From positions 1 through 64,000 of the forward strand of contig JAUIKS010000019.1 in NCBI GenBank assembly GCA_030430565.1: 64,000 nt of DNA. Direction: 5' to 3'. The stretch comes from Polyangia bacterium. GTDB taxonomy: Bacteria > Myxococcota_A > Polyangia > Nannocystales > Nannocystaceae. This document shows positions 19,572-27,862 of the stretch, in pieces. The translations under genes were made by a program, and so were the position numbers. Every line of letters starts with the position of its first letter. Position 1 is the stretch's first letter. A model generated the notes under the pieces. The model ran no database searches and had not been told where the DNA came from. It saw only the letters and a list, made by a program, of their open reading frames with translations.

Positions 19572-20435
19572 ATGAGCGATCTCTGGAGAAAGAACTGGAC
19601 GCCAATCGCGCCGCAGACGGACGAGCGCGGGAACCTGTGCGCGATCACCAGCCTGTTCGGCGCGGGCGTTGACGCGAGGCCGACCGCGCTCGATCCGAGC
19701 TCGCTCGTCCCGCAGGATGACCTGGATATTCACTACAGCTACTCGTCGATGTCGCTGGCCGTCGCGACGACGCTCTCGATCGGCAGCTACGTCGACGCGA
19801 GCGTGAACTTCGACGAGCGCGTGCACAGCTTTGACTTCGCGGTCGGGCTGTTCAAGAGCTTCGACGCGCCCGTGCTCCCCGACGACAAGATCGTCACCGG
19901 GACGTTCTGGGGGATGACCGTGCGCATCCTGCTGCGCGTGAAGGTGCTGAAGGCAGGCCTCGAGGTCGAGGCGAACGCGGGGCCCGTGGGCTTCGCGTCG
20001 GCGGTCGAGCTCGGCCACGCGAAGGTCGAGTTTCAGGCCGACGGCATCTGCAGCGACCCCATCGTGCTCGCGGCTGTCCTCGAGGGCATACCGCTGACCG
20101 GCAAGTTCGACATCCAGGCCTACAACCGCTTCTCAGAGAAGCTCGCCAGCGCGCAGAGCGAGATGCTGCGGTCCGCGAGGAGTCACCCCGAGCGCCTCCT
20201 GCCGATCGGCGTCACCCTGCGCACCAACATCGACAACGACAGCTTCATGGACGAGGCCCGCAGCATGCGCTGGGCGCTCTCGCAGATGCACGCTGGGAGG
20301 GACCTCAAGCGCGCGCTCTCGATCGCGCCGGCGTGGGTCGACAAGCAGCTCGTGGAGGAGCTCTACCGCTACAAGCTCGGCGGTGATGGAAGACGGCCGG
20401 TAGACCACAACGCGGCCACTTGGGCGAAGATCTAG
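19572..20435 (+). CDS. Protein of unknown function, first of a paralogous pair
   Basis: 287 aa, no signal peptide and no recognised motif. The central region (about 50-180) alternates polar and hydrophobic residues like a beta-sandwich (SMSLAVATTLSIGSYVDASV, TVRILLRVKVLKAGLEVEA). The C-terminal third is helical and charged. The following gene shows a similar ordering of segments (ASAVELGHAKVEF here, ASTVSVSKAKAQY there; GIPLTGKF here, GLTLAGPM there), suggesting tandem duplication and divergence. The two are 15 bp apart and form an operon. A secreted-toxin or structural role cannot be judged from sequence. Confidence 0.7.
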   Translation: MSDLWRKNWTPIAPQTDERGNLCAITSLFGAGVDARPTALDPSSLVPQDDLDIHYSYSSMSLAVATTLSIGSYVDASVNFDERVHSFDFAVGLFKSFDAPVLPDDKIVTGTFWGMTVRILLRVKVLKAGLEVEANAGPVGFASAVELGHAKVEFQADGICSDPIVLAAVLEGIPLTGKFDIQAYNRFSEKLASAQSEMLRSARSHPERLLPIGVTLRTNIDNDSFMDEARSMRWALSQMHAGRDLKRALSIAPAWVDKQLVEELYRYKLGGDGRRPVDHNAATWAKI

Positions 20436-20450
20436 ATCAAGGAGCGAGAG

Positions 20451-21209
20451 ATGGAACCCCTACAGTACTTCAACATCAGACTCTTCTCGCTCTCGCTGAG
20501 CGTCGCGCAGTCCCTCGGGCTCTCGGTCTCAGGCTTCAGCGGCTCCAGCGACACGACAGTCAACCAGAACCTGCTCTTCCTCGAGATCACGGCGCGGAAC
20601 TCGGTGTGGAAGCCGACCACTGACGCGAAGGGGGTCCTCGCGCACGTCACCGTGCAAGGGCTCGGCCTCGTCGTCTCGATCATCTCGTCGAACGTCAGCG
20701 TCGACGCGACCGCGAGCTTCTCGAGCATCCTCGCGTCCACCGTGAGCGTGTCGAAGGCCAAGGCCCAGTACACCGTCGACTCGACGAAGCTGCCAGAATC
20801 GGTCAATGACCTCATCTTCTCGGGTCTCACGCTCGCGGGGCCGATGTCCTTCGACGCGCTGGGGAAGATCGGCAAGGCCGTCAACGAGAGGTGGCCGGAG
20901 CTCATCCGCGAAGACCCCACGTCGCTCCGGTTTCGCGACATGCAGCTGTACCCGCCGAAGCCGAGGACGACCGTCGACAAGATCAAGCGGGCGCGCGGCG
21001 TCACCGAGGTCGCGCGCGAGCTCGCGGGGGGCAAGACGCTCGAGGAGGCCCGGGCGAAGTTCGCCGCGCTCCGCGAGCAGACGGGCGCCAGCGAGCCGAG
21101 CGACGTCCTGGCGGAGTCCGTGTACGCGTGGTTCAAGGTCGGCGCCGGTGACCCGGAAGAGACCGGCGCGTCAGACCGCGCGCGCGAGTGGCTGCGCCTC
21201 TACAGCTAG
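20451..21209 (+). CDS. Protein of unknown function, second of a paralogous pair
   Basis: 252 aa, preceded by AAGGAG at good spacing, 15 bp after the previous gene. The N-terminal ~150 residues are Ser/Val/Thr-rich and beta-like (FNIRLFSLSLSVAQSLGLSV, GLGLVVSIISSNVSVDATAS). The C-terminal ~100 are helical and charged. The segment order parallels the preceding protein. No homologous family is known to me. The gene is followed by a double hairpin and a convergent radical SAM gene. Confidence 0.7.
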   Translation: MEPLQYFNIRLFSLSLSVAQSLGLSVSGFSGSSDTTVNQNLLFLEITARNSVWKPTTDAKGVLAHVTVQGLGLVVSIISSNVSVDATASFSSILASTVSVSKAKAQYTVDSTKLPESVNDLIFSGLTLAGPMSFDALGKIGKAVNERWPELIREDPTSLRFRDMQLYPPKPRTTVDKIKRARGVTEVARELAGGKTLEEARAKFAALREQTGASEPSDVLAESVYAWFKVGAGDPEETGASDRAREWLRLYS

Positions 21210-21247
21210 CGCGCTCGGGGGGCGCCCCTCGGCGGCGGCGGCCGAGC

Positions 21248-21292
21248 GGGTCGCGGGCGCGCGACCCGAGGGCGTGACGACGAAGTCACGCC
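21248..21292. terminator. Two consecutive perfect hairpins between convergent genes
   Basis: GGGTCGCG-ggcg-CGCGACCC (21248-21267) and GGCGTGAC-gacgaa-GTCACGCC (21271-21292), each with an 8 bp perfect stem. They lie between the stops of convergent genes 20451-21209 and 21300-22625. There is no U-tract, so termination would be of the hairpin-only type common in high-GC genomes; they would serve both strands. Confidence 0.6.
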
Positions 21293-21299
21293 CTGGCCG

Positions 21300-22625
21300 C
21301 TACGACCGAGCGAGGAAGCGATCGCTGTACACCCGCGCGAAGCCGGGGCACGCGGCGCGCTCGGGGCAGCCGTCGCACGACGGCTCGTGGACGAACTTGA
21401 TCGCCTCGGCGTGGTGCCCGGGGTAGCGCCACTCGTAGACGTCCTTCAGCGCGGGCGGCACGACGCAGGCCGGGATCCCCGTCACCCTGACGCGGCCCGG
21501 GTCGAGCTCGGCCGCGACCTCGGCGAGCGCCTCGATCGCGGGGTCGAAGCGCATCGCGAGCTTCTTGAACATGTAGCGGTGCTCCGTCTGTGGGTACCAG
21601 AAGAACACCGTGATCAGCACGGGCCGCGCGTGCAGCTGCCGCAGCATCATGCCCAGCTCGTGCACGTTCTCGCGAAAGCACGGGACCGCGACGCCGACCG
21701 TCACCCCGCGCGCGAGCAGCAGCTCGAGCGCGCGCCAGAACAGCGCGTGCGCGTCAGCCTTCCCGCCCGACGCCGCGAAGGTCTCGGGCGTGCCGCCGTG
21801 CATCGTGACGTAGTAGCCGACGACCGAGTGCCGGGTGAGGAGGTCGACGGTCGCCTCATCGGCGAGCCGCGTCCCGGGGCCCTGAACCTGCATGTTCCGG
21901 AAGCCGAGCCCGTAGGCGCAGCGCAGCGCGTGCTCGAAGAGCGGCGAGGCCAGGCAGTCGTTCCCGGTCCAGACGATAACCGTGTCCGGCGCCCGCTCGT
22001 AGATCGAGCGCAGGCGCGCCTCCATTCGCCTTCGCCGCACGCCGACGACCGCGTCGAGCCGGTCGATGACGCGGAGGTAGGTCGCCTGGACGGGCTGCAT
22101 GAGCGAGCGCTCGTGCCCCGACTTCGCGGCTCCCCAGGCGCAGAAGCGACACGCGCGATCGCAGTCGCCGAGCAGCCGGATCTCGGTGCTCGGGTGCCCG
22201 GTGGTGCTCGGGCGCTTCGGCGGAGAGAGGACGGTCTCGGGCGGGCGCCCGACGTCGACCGCGGCCAAGCGCTTCGAAAGCGCGAGCCCGGTCTCGACCT
22301 CCCACTGTTGCTGCTGCTCGCTGATCCCCGCGCTCTTGCGGTACGAGAAGCCGAAGTAGGCCCCCCGCGCCGCGCACTGCTCGACGCCGGCGATCGCCTC
22401 GACCGTGACGACTCGCTGATCGGGCGCGGCGTAGCTCAGCAGCCAGCCCGCGTCGCCGTCCGAGGCGACGCGCGACAGGCTCAAGGGGTCACCTCGCAAG
22501 GGCTCCGCGGCCGCCTCGAGCGCCCGGAAGTAGGCCTCGGCGCCCGCGGGTCCGACCGCGGCCGCGCCCTCGTGGGGATCGGCGGTCTGCGCTTCGCTGC
22601 GATCGACGGGAGCTCGGCCGTTCAT
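21300..22625 (-). CDS. Radical SAM protein with C-terminal cysteine cluster
   Basis: 441 aa. The [4Fe-4S] motif is C155-DRA-C159-RF-C162, in LLGDCDRACRFCAWGAAKS. Barrel elements follow (VIVWTGNDCLASPLFEHALR, MQVQGPGTRLADEA, YYVTMHGGTPE). The C-terminus ends in CDGCPERAACPGFARVYSDR, a three-Cys cluster that may hold a second cluster or metal. The ~140-residue N-terminal domain is unassigned. ATG at 22625 is chosen because the upstream frame is Arg/Cys-rich without features. Its substrate is unknown. It is convergent with the paired unknown proteins. Confidence 0.8.
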   Translation of the reverse strand: MNGRAPVDRSEAQTADPHEGAAAVGPAGAEAYFRALEAAAEPLRGDPLSLSRVASDGDAGWLLSYAAPDQRVVTVEAIAGVEQCAARGAYFGFSYRKSAGISEQQQQWEVETGLALSKRLAAVDVGRPPETVLSPPKRPSTTGHPSTEIRLLGDCDRACRFCAWGAAKSGHERSLMQPVQATYLRVIDRLDAVVGVRRRRMEARLRSIYERAPDTVIVWTGNDCLASPLFEHALRCAYGLGFRNMQVQGPGTRLADEATVDLLTRHSVVGYYVTMHGGTPETFAASGGKADAHALFWRALELLLARGVTVGVAVPCFRENVHELGMMLRQLHARPVLITVFFWYPQTEHRYMFKKLAMRFDPAIEALAEVAAELDPGRVRVTGIPACVVPPALKDVYEWRYPGHHAEAIKFVHEPSCDGCPERAACPGFARVYSDRFLARS

Positions 22626-22707
22626 GGTCCGACGCCGCCTGGCGTCTGGCCCATGGTACACAGCCGGGCGCGGGTGACCGCGCGTGATTCCGCGCCGCAG
22701 ACCCCGC

Positions 22708-24555
22708 TCACGCGACCCGGCGACGACGACGCCCCGTGAGCAGCAGCAGCAGCCAGACGCCCAGCCCACGCGGAGGCGTCGCCGCGACGCAGCCGCAGCC
22801 CTCGCCGCCCGCGTCGGGCTCAGCGGGCGCGCCGTCGCTGTCGCTCCCCCCCACCGCGCCTGTCGCGTCGGCGCTCTCGCCGGTCGGCGCGCCGTCGCTG
22901 TCGCTCTCGCCGTCGCCTGTGGTCGACGACGTGCTGGCGTCCCCGCCGGTGCTCGTGGAGCCCTCGGGCGTGAGGCCCATGAGCGGCACGGTCACCTCCT
23001 CGAGCTCGAGCAGCAGCGGCTCGGGGTCGCCGTGCTCGGCGAACAGCTCCGCGAGCTGCAGACCCGCGTCGTTGGTGACGTTCTCGTCGCGCAGAAACTC
23101 CACGTAGTCGGGCGTGTTGACGAGGTAGAGCAGGCGGACGCGCATCGTCAGCTCCGCCGCGACGTCGTCGCCTTGGTCGACGAGCTCGACCGGCGGGAAG
23201 CTGTAGCTGAAGTCGTCGCGCCCCGGCCAGGTGTTGTTGTCGAGCAGCGCGTAGCGATCGCCGACGGGGTCCGTGTCGACGTTCGGCACAAGCCCCCGCG
23301 GCGGGATCCGGTTGTCGACGATCCAGTGGTTGTTGCGCAGGATGTGGTGGCGCGCGCCGGAGCCGTACTCCTCGGCGATGGCCTCGTAGCGGCGGACCTG
23401 CGGATCATCCTCGATCGTCCGCGCGCGCGGGTCCCAGCGCCCCGAGCTGTAGACGAGCTGGTCACCGTAGGTCGCGGTGAACTCGAGCCACATCACGCGC
23501 CCCTCGGAGTAGCCGGTGGGGAGCTTGTGCCCGGTCTCGTTGATCACCGAGATCGACAGCGCGGGGATCCCCTCGGCCAGGTCGACGCTGTCGGGGAAGC
23601 CGACGTTGAGCTTGGCGGACTGGCTCTGCATGTCGGCGACGCGCGCCTGCGAGAGCGCGAAGTAGCCGTCGTCGAGCTCGCCGCTGCCGGCGCTGCCGTA
23701 GATCCCCTCGATGAGCTTCATGACGCCCAGGTTGAGGCCGACGAGGTCGTGGCGGCGCCCGCCGGTCGGATGCGTCTTTTCGGCCAGGTTAAACGCGTCG
23801 CAGCCGGCGACGTCGAGCAGCGGCGGCAGGTGACAGTACTGACAGCTGCGCACGGTGCCGCCCGAGTAGTCGCTGCGCAGCCACTCGCTGTAGGTGCGCT
23901 GCTCGTTGAACAAGACCCCCATGGGCTCGCCGTCGTCGTCGACGCGCTCGCGCGCGGTCGTCACGTCGTGGCAGGTCCCGCACAGCTCGCCGCTCTCGAT
24001 GAACGCGTTGTCGTCGCTGGTCGGGTGCTGCGGGTCGTCCTCGGGCGCGTAGGCCCACGGCCCGCGCCGCGGCACGAGGCCGCCCTCGGCGAGGTCATCG
24101 ATCACGTAGCGCGCGTTGCCGGGCGGCGTGACGCCGTCGTCGACCATGCGGTGGCACAGCTCGCAGGCGACGCCGTCGAGATCCGCGGGCGCGAGCGCGT
24201 CGATCGAGAGCGCGTCTCCGCGCCCCTCGAGGAAGGCACGCGGCGCGTGGCAGCGCACGCAGTCCTCGGTCTCGCCGGGCGCGTCTTGATCCGCGATCGG
24301 GACCGCGGCCCAGAACACGGGGTCACGGGCGGAGTTCGCCATCATCGAGCCGGTGTAGGCCTGCGGGCTGATGTTGGGCTGCCCTTCGAAGGCGGGCGGG
24401 TTGAAGAACAGGTGGCAGGTCGCGCACTCGCCCGAGGGCACCAGCGCGTGCTCGAGCTCGAGCGGCTCGGTCGGGGTCGCTCGCGCGGCGCTCGGGAGGA
24501 GCAGGCAGAGCGCCGCGGTGACGACGAGCGCGCGCGCCAGGATCCGTGGGTGCAT
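22708..24555 (-). CDS. Secreted multiheme cytochrome c with MYXO-CTERM-like tail
   Basis: 615 aa from the ATG at 24555, with a clear Sec signal peptide ending in SAARA at about residue 26. Five CxxCH motifs are present: CATCH (44-48), CVRCH (about 99-103), CELCH (about 131-135), CGTCH and CQYCH. This is a pentaheme protein of the cytochrome c554/nitrite-reductase-like type. A beta domain follows (about 290-520), then an acidic Ser/Thr/Gly linker. The tail reads GCGC, a hydrophobic LGVWLLLLLTG and RRRRR, the architecture of the MYXO-CTERM surface-sorting signal. It probably acts in extracellular or periplasmic electron transfer; partners are not in the window. Confidence 0.85.
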   Translation of the reverse strand: MHPRILARALVVTAALCLLLPSAARATPTEPLELEHALVPSGECATCHLFFNPPAFEGQPNISPQAYTGSMMANSARDPVFWAAVPIADQDAPGETEDCVRCHAPRAFLEGRGDALSIDALAPADLDGVACELCHRMVDDGVTPPGNARYVIDDLAEGGLVPRRGPWAYAPEDDPQHPTSDDNAFIESGELCGTCHDVTTARERVDDDGEPMGVLFNEQRTYSEWLRSDYSGGTVRSCQYCHLPPLLDVAGCDAFNLAEKTHPTGGRRHDLVGLNLGVMKLIEGIYGSAGSGELDDGYFALSQARVADMQSQSAKLNVGFPDSVDLAEGIPALSISVINETGHKLPTGYSEGRVMWLEFTATYGDQLVYSSGRWDPRARTIEDDPQVRRYEAIAEEYGSGARHHILRNNHWIVDNRIPPRGLVPNVDTDPVGDRYALLDNNTWPGRDDFSYSFPPVELVDQGDDVAAELTMRVRLLYLVNTPDYVEFLRDENVTNDAGLQLAELFAEHGDPEPLLLELEEVTVPLMGLTPEGSTSTGGDASTSSTTGDGESDSDGAPTGESADATGAVGGSDSDGAPAEPDAGGEGCGCVAATPPRGLGVWLLLLLTGRRRRRVA

Positions 24556-24692
24556 GGTGATGCCGCTCTCCGAAGGCTTCGAGACGTCGACGGCACGTCG
24601 ACTTCGGCGCAAGCATACACGCACAGCGCGAGCGCACGGCTCGCGCTGATCGCTGGGCTACGCGCGACCCGGCGGGGGTATTCCGCAGCCGC

Positions 24693-26846
24693 GTGGAGCC
24701 CCCTCACGTCGACGAGGACCCGCCACGGGGAACCATCGCCGCCGCGCGCTGTCCCTCGAGCGTGCTCCGCGTCACCTGCTCCGCGCCCCCTCGTCCCCTC
24801 GCGACCGCCGGCGTCCTCGTCGCCGCCGCGCTCTCGCTCGCGCCCGCGCCCGCGCGGGCGGACGAGCTCCACGGGACCCGCTCGCCGGAGGTCGTCGAGC
24901 GCGCCCACGAGATCCTGCTCCGGATGGATCGCGGCGTGGCGACGCTGCGCGCGCGACGAACGCTCTACAACGGCGGGGCTCGCCACGACCAGGCCGAGCT
25001 CTCGATCGATCTGCCCCAGGGCGCGGTCGCGACGGGCCTGCGGACCCGCGGCGCGCTGCGCGGGCGTCCTACATGGTTCTTAGGTCAGCTCATGGAGGCG
25101 GAGCGTGCCGCGGCGCGCTACGAGGAGCTGACGGGCGTCGGCGGCTACACCCCGCGCGACCCGGCGCTGCTCTCGTGGCGCGAGTCAGACCTGCTGATGC
25201 TGCAGGTCTTCCCGATCGCGCCGCGGGCGGAGAAGCAGGTCGAGTACACCCTGAGCGCGCCGGTCGACTACGTCGAGGGCCGCTACCAGCTCACGCTCCC
25301 GCGCCTGGGCACCGACGATCGGGCCGCGACCTACACGATCGAGCCGGCGCGCGCCGGTGACCGCCTGTACCTCGACGGCGCGCCGGTCCGCCCGGGGACG
25401 CGGGTCTCGGTGACGGGTGAGCCGCGAACGCTGCAGCTCGCCCCCCGCGCGCCCGCGTGGCTCACCGGGCGCCTGGCCGCCGTCCCCACCGCGGAGGGGC
25501 GCGTGCTCACCCACTTCGACCTCGAGACCGCGCCGAGGATGACGCGGGTGCCCGACGACGCGCGGGTGGTGGTGCTCATCGACGCCTCGCGCTCGCGCGA
25601 GCAGGACGACGTGACCGCCTCGCTCGTCGCAACCGACGCCTACCTCGCGCACTTCGACGCGCCGGATGTCCGCGGGGCCAGGGTCGCGCTGCTCAGCTTT
25701 GATCGCCGCGTGCGCCGTCACACCGCGGGGTTCGAGCCCGCGGCCCGAGCCCGCGAGAAGGCGCGCGCGCTCTCGCTCCCGCGGGGCAACGGCAGCGCGC
25801 TCGACGAGGCGCTCACGCAGGCCGAGCTGCTGCTCCGGACCCAGCCCCGCCCGAGGCCGACGCGCCCGCGACCTGCGGAGGCGCCGAGCACGGCGTCGGC
25901 GCGGGGCTCGCTGCGCGTGCTCGTCTTCAGCGATCTCAACCTCCGCGGCGCGCTCACGCGCGAGCGACTCACGGCGCTCGCCCAGCGAACCGGCGCGATC
26001 GTGCATCTCGTCGAGCTCACGGACGGCGACGCGTACGTGAGCGCCGACCAGGCGTCACAGCTCGACGCGGTCGCGCGCGCGACCGGGGGGCTCGTGTGGG
26101 GCGCGGCCGCGCGCGTCGCTCGGACGCGCGCCGACGCCGAGCACACCCGCGAGTTCGAAGCGCTCGCGCGGCCCACGACGATCGAGAACATCCGCTACGA
26201 GGCGCCGAGCGTGGATCACCGCGCCTTCGACGTGCTGGGCGAGGGCGCGCGCGAGGGCTGGTTCAAGCTCGTCGACGGCCCGGTCCCCCACGTCCGCGTG
26301 TCGGGGGAGCTGTGGGGCGAGCCGTTTCGCGAGGTGTTCTTGCCGACCGAGGCGGAGGGCGACCGCTGGGCGGCGCTGGTCTTCGGGTCGAGCCTGCTGG
26401 ACCAGCTGCGGGGACACGAGCGCATGGGCCTCGCGATCCGCGGCGGCGCGGTCTCGCCGGTCACGAGCTACCTGGCGATCGAGCCAGGCGTGCGGCCGTC
26501 GACCGAAGGGCTTTCGTGGAACGACGGGGCCATCGGCGTCGGCAGCCTCGGGCTCATCGGCAAGGGCGCCGGCCGCGGACGAGGGCGGCGCGCGGCGAGC
26601 ACCAACTTCCTCGGCTTCTTCCGGCGCGCGCTCGCGTCGACGTGGCGCGCGTGCGGAGGGCGCGGCGCGGGGCCGACCGTCGTCATCGAGACGACGCGAC
26701 AGGAGGTCGTCGACGTCCCGGCGCTGCGCTCGCACACGCCGCTGACGCCGACGCTGCGCCGGTGCGTCGTCGAGGCCGCGTGGGCGCTCGACCTGCCCTA
26801 CGGGTTCACGCGCGTGCGCTCGCGCCGGTGGAGCGTCGGTCTGTAA
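24693..26846 (+). CDS. Secreted VIT-domain / von Willebrand A-like protein
   Basis: 717 aa from a GTG; a later GTG could be used, since the signal peptide (ATAGVLVAAALSLAPAPARA) begins about residue 37. Residues about 65-220 match the VIT domain: WFLGQLMEAERAAARYEEL, DPALLSWRESDLLMLQVFPI. A von Willebrand A-like domain at about residues 285-470 begins VVVLIDASRSREQDD, where the MIDAS DxSxS is nearly kept (DASRS). The C-terminal ~200 residues are unassigned. Such proteins are usually periplasmic or surface scaffolds. Cytochrome and vWA genes are divergent and may share a promoter region. Confidence 0.8.
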   Translation: MEPPHVDEDPPRGTIAAARCPSSVLRVTCSAPPRPLATAGVLVAAALSLAPAPARADELHGTRSPEVVERAHEILLRMDRGVATLRARRTLYNGGARHDQAELSIDLPQGAVATGLRTRGALRGRPTWFLGQLMEAERAAARYEELTGVGGYTPRDPALLSWRESDLLMLQVFPIAPRAEKQVEYTLSAPVDYVEGRYQLTLPRLGTDDRAATYTIEPARAGDRLYLDGAPVRPGTRVSVTGEPRTLQLAPRAPAWLTGRLAAVPTAEGRVLTHFDLETAPRMTRVPDDARVVVLIDASRSREQDDVTASLVATDAYLAHFDAPDVRGARVALLSFDRRVRRHTAGFEPAARAREKARALSLPRGNGSALDEALTQAELLLRTQPRPRPTRPRPAEAPSTASARGSLRVLVFSDLNLRGALTRERLTALAQRTGAIVHLVELTDGDAYVSADQASQLDAVARATGGLVWGAAARVARTRADAEHTREFEALARPTTIENIRYEAPSVDHRAFDVLGEGAREGWFKLVDGPVPHVRVSGELWGEPFREVFLPTEAEGDRWAALVFGSSLLDQLRGHERMGLAIRGGAVSPVTSYLAIEPGVRPSTEGLSWNDGAIGVGSLGLIGKGAGRGRGRRAASTNFLGFFRRALASTWRACGGRGAGPTVVIETTRQEVVDVPALRSHTPLTPTLRRCVVEAAWALDLPYGFTRVRSRRWSVGL

Positions 26847-26972
26847 AATTCGGCGCGACAGCGGCTCTTCGGCGCCGAACAGCAGAAGCTGCTTTGGCAT
26901 CACGACCGCGCGGAACTCGGTGCGCGCCCAGTCGAGGTTCCGCGTTGGAAATCCGCACCTCGTCGAGCATCT

Positions 26973-27788
26973 CTAGCGCCACCCAAACTCGACGCGCAGC
27001 GGCAGATGGTCGGAGGGCTGCGTGCGCGAGGGCATCGGCGTGTCGCGCTCGAGCGCCGGGAGAGCGCCGGGTCGCGGGGCGAGACGGCCGGTCGGGATCA
27101 GCAGGTAGTCGAGCTTGCGCCGACGCCCGTTGATGTTGGTGGTGTCCCAGGGTCGCTGCGACCGACAGCTCAGCTCGAAGCCGCGCGCGAACGCGGCTCG
27201 CAGCACGCAGCTGCGCGAGTGCGCGTTGAGATCGCCCGCGATGATCCAGGTCTCGTCGGGCTGGTAGCCCGCGAGCAGCTCGAGCAGCTGCTTTCGGCCG
27301 AGGTGCTCGTCGGGCGAGACCTCGCGCGGCTGCCAGCGCAGGTGCGTGCACGCGATCGTCAGCGCGCGGCCGCTCTCGGCGTCTTCACACCGCACGAGCA
27401 GCGCGAGCTGATCGTCGCCGCGCGAGCGCGCGCGGTAGTGCAGCGCCCGGGTCTCGAGCACGGAGAAGCGCGCGCGCCGGACGAACACCGAGGCGCCGTC
27501 GGGTCGGCCGCGTTTGCCCTCGTAGCTCGCGGCGTAGGCGGGGCCGAGGCGCGCGACGATCGCCTCGTGCACGGCGGGCTCGACCTCCTGCAGACACAGG
27601 ATGTCGACGTCGAGCGCCGCGACGTGCTCGAGCAGCAGCGCGCGCCGATAGCCCTCCTCAAGAGACTCCGCAGGCGAGCCGAGATAGCGCTCGCGCTTGA
27701 CGTAGGACTGGGCCAGAACGTTGTAGGTAGCGACCGAGAAGCGGGCGTCGTCCGCCCGCGTCTCGGCATGATTCGCAATCGGTTCCAT
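26973..27788 (-). CDS. Endonuclease/exonuclease/phosphatase (EEP) family hydrolase
   Basis: 271 aa. The ordered EEP motifs are present: SVATYNVLAQ (Asn), ILCLQEVEP (catalytic Glu), ACTHLRW, IIAGDLNAHS (Asp/Asn), KLDYLLIP and PSDHLPLRVEF (catalytic Asp-His). This matches Mg-dependent phosphodiesterases of the CCR4/exonuclease III superfamily. There is no signal peptide, so it should be cytoplasmic; it could cleave nucleic acid, cyclic dinucleotides or phospholipid headgroups. The gene stands alone and is divergent from 27863-28900. Confidence 0.85.
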   Translation of the reverse strand: MEPIANHAETRADDARFSVATYNVLAQSYVKRERYLGSPAESLEEGYRRALLLEHVAALDVDILCLQEVEPAVHEAIVARLGPAYAASYEGKRGRPDGASVFVRRARFSVLETRALHYRARSRGDDQLALLVRCEDAESGRALTIACTHLRWQPREVSPDEHLGRKQLLELLAGYQPDETWIIAGDLNAHSRSCVLRAAFARGFELSCRSQRPWDTTNINGRRRKLDYLLIPTGRLAPRPGALPALERDTPMPSRTQPSDHLPLRVEFGWR

Positions 27789-27849
27789 GACCAGACTAAA
27801 GCGCCGCGCGCGTGAAATGGTTAGGACAGGATCTCGGACAAGCGCGACC

Positions 27850-27855
27850 TATACT
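27850..27855 (+). promoter_or_regulatory. -10 box TATACT, leaderless-type spacing
   Basis: Seven nucleotides before the GTG at 27863. Makes that GTG, rather than the ATG 51 bp upstream, the probable start. Confidence 0.55.
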
Positions 27856-27862
27856 CGCGCTC

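Noticed and set aside
22684..25083. 799-codon plus-strand open frame
   Set aside because: Antisense of the pentaheme cytochrome gene; no motifs, Val/Arg-rich, while the opposite strand has five CxxCH and a signal peptide.
26847..26972. Possible relic frame reading RTEFRAVVMPKQLLLFGAE on the minus strand
   Set aside because: Protein-like for only about 30 residues without start or family; too short to report as a gene.
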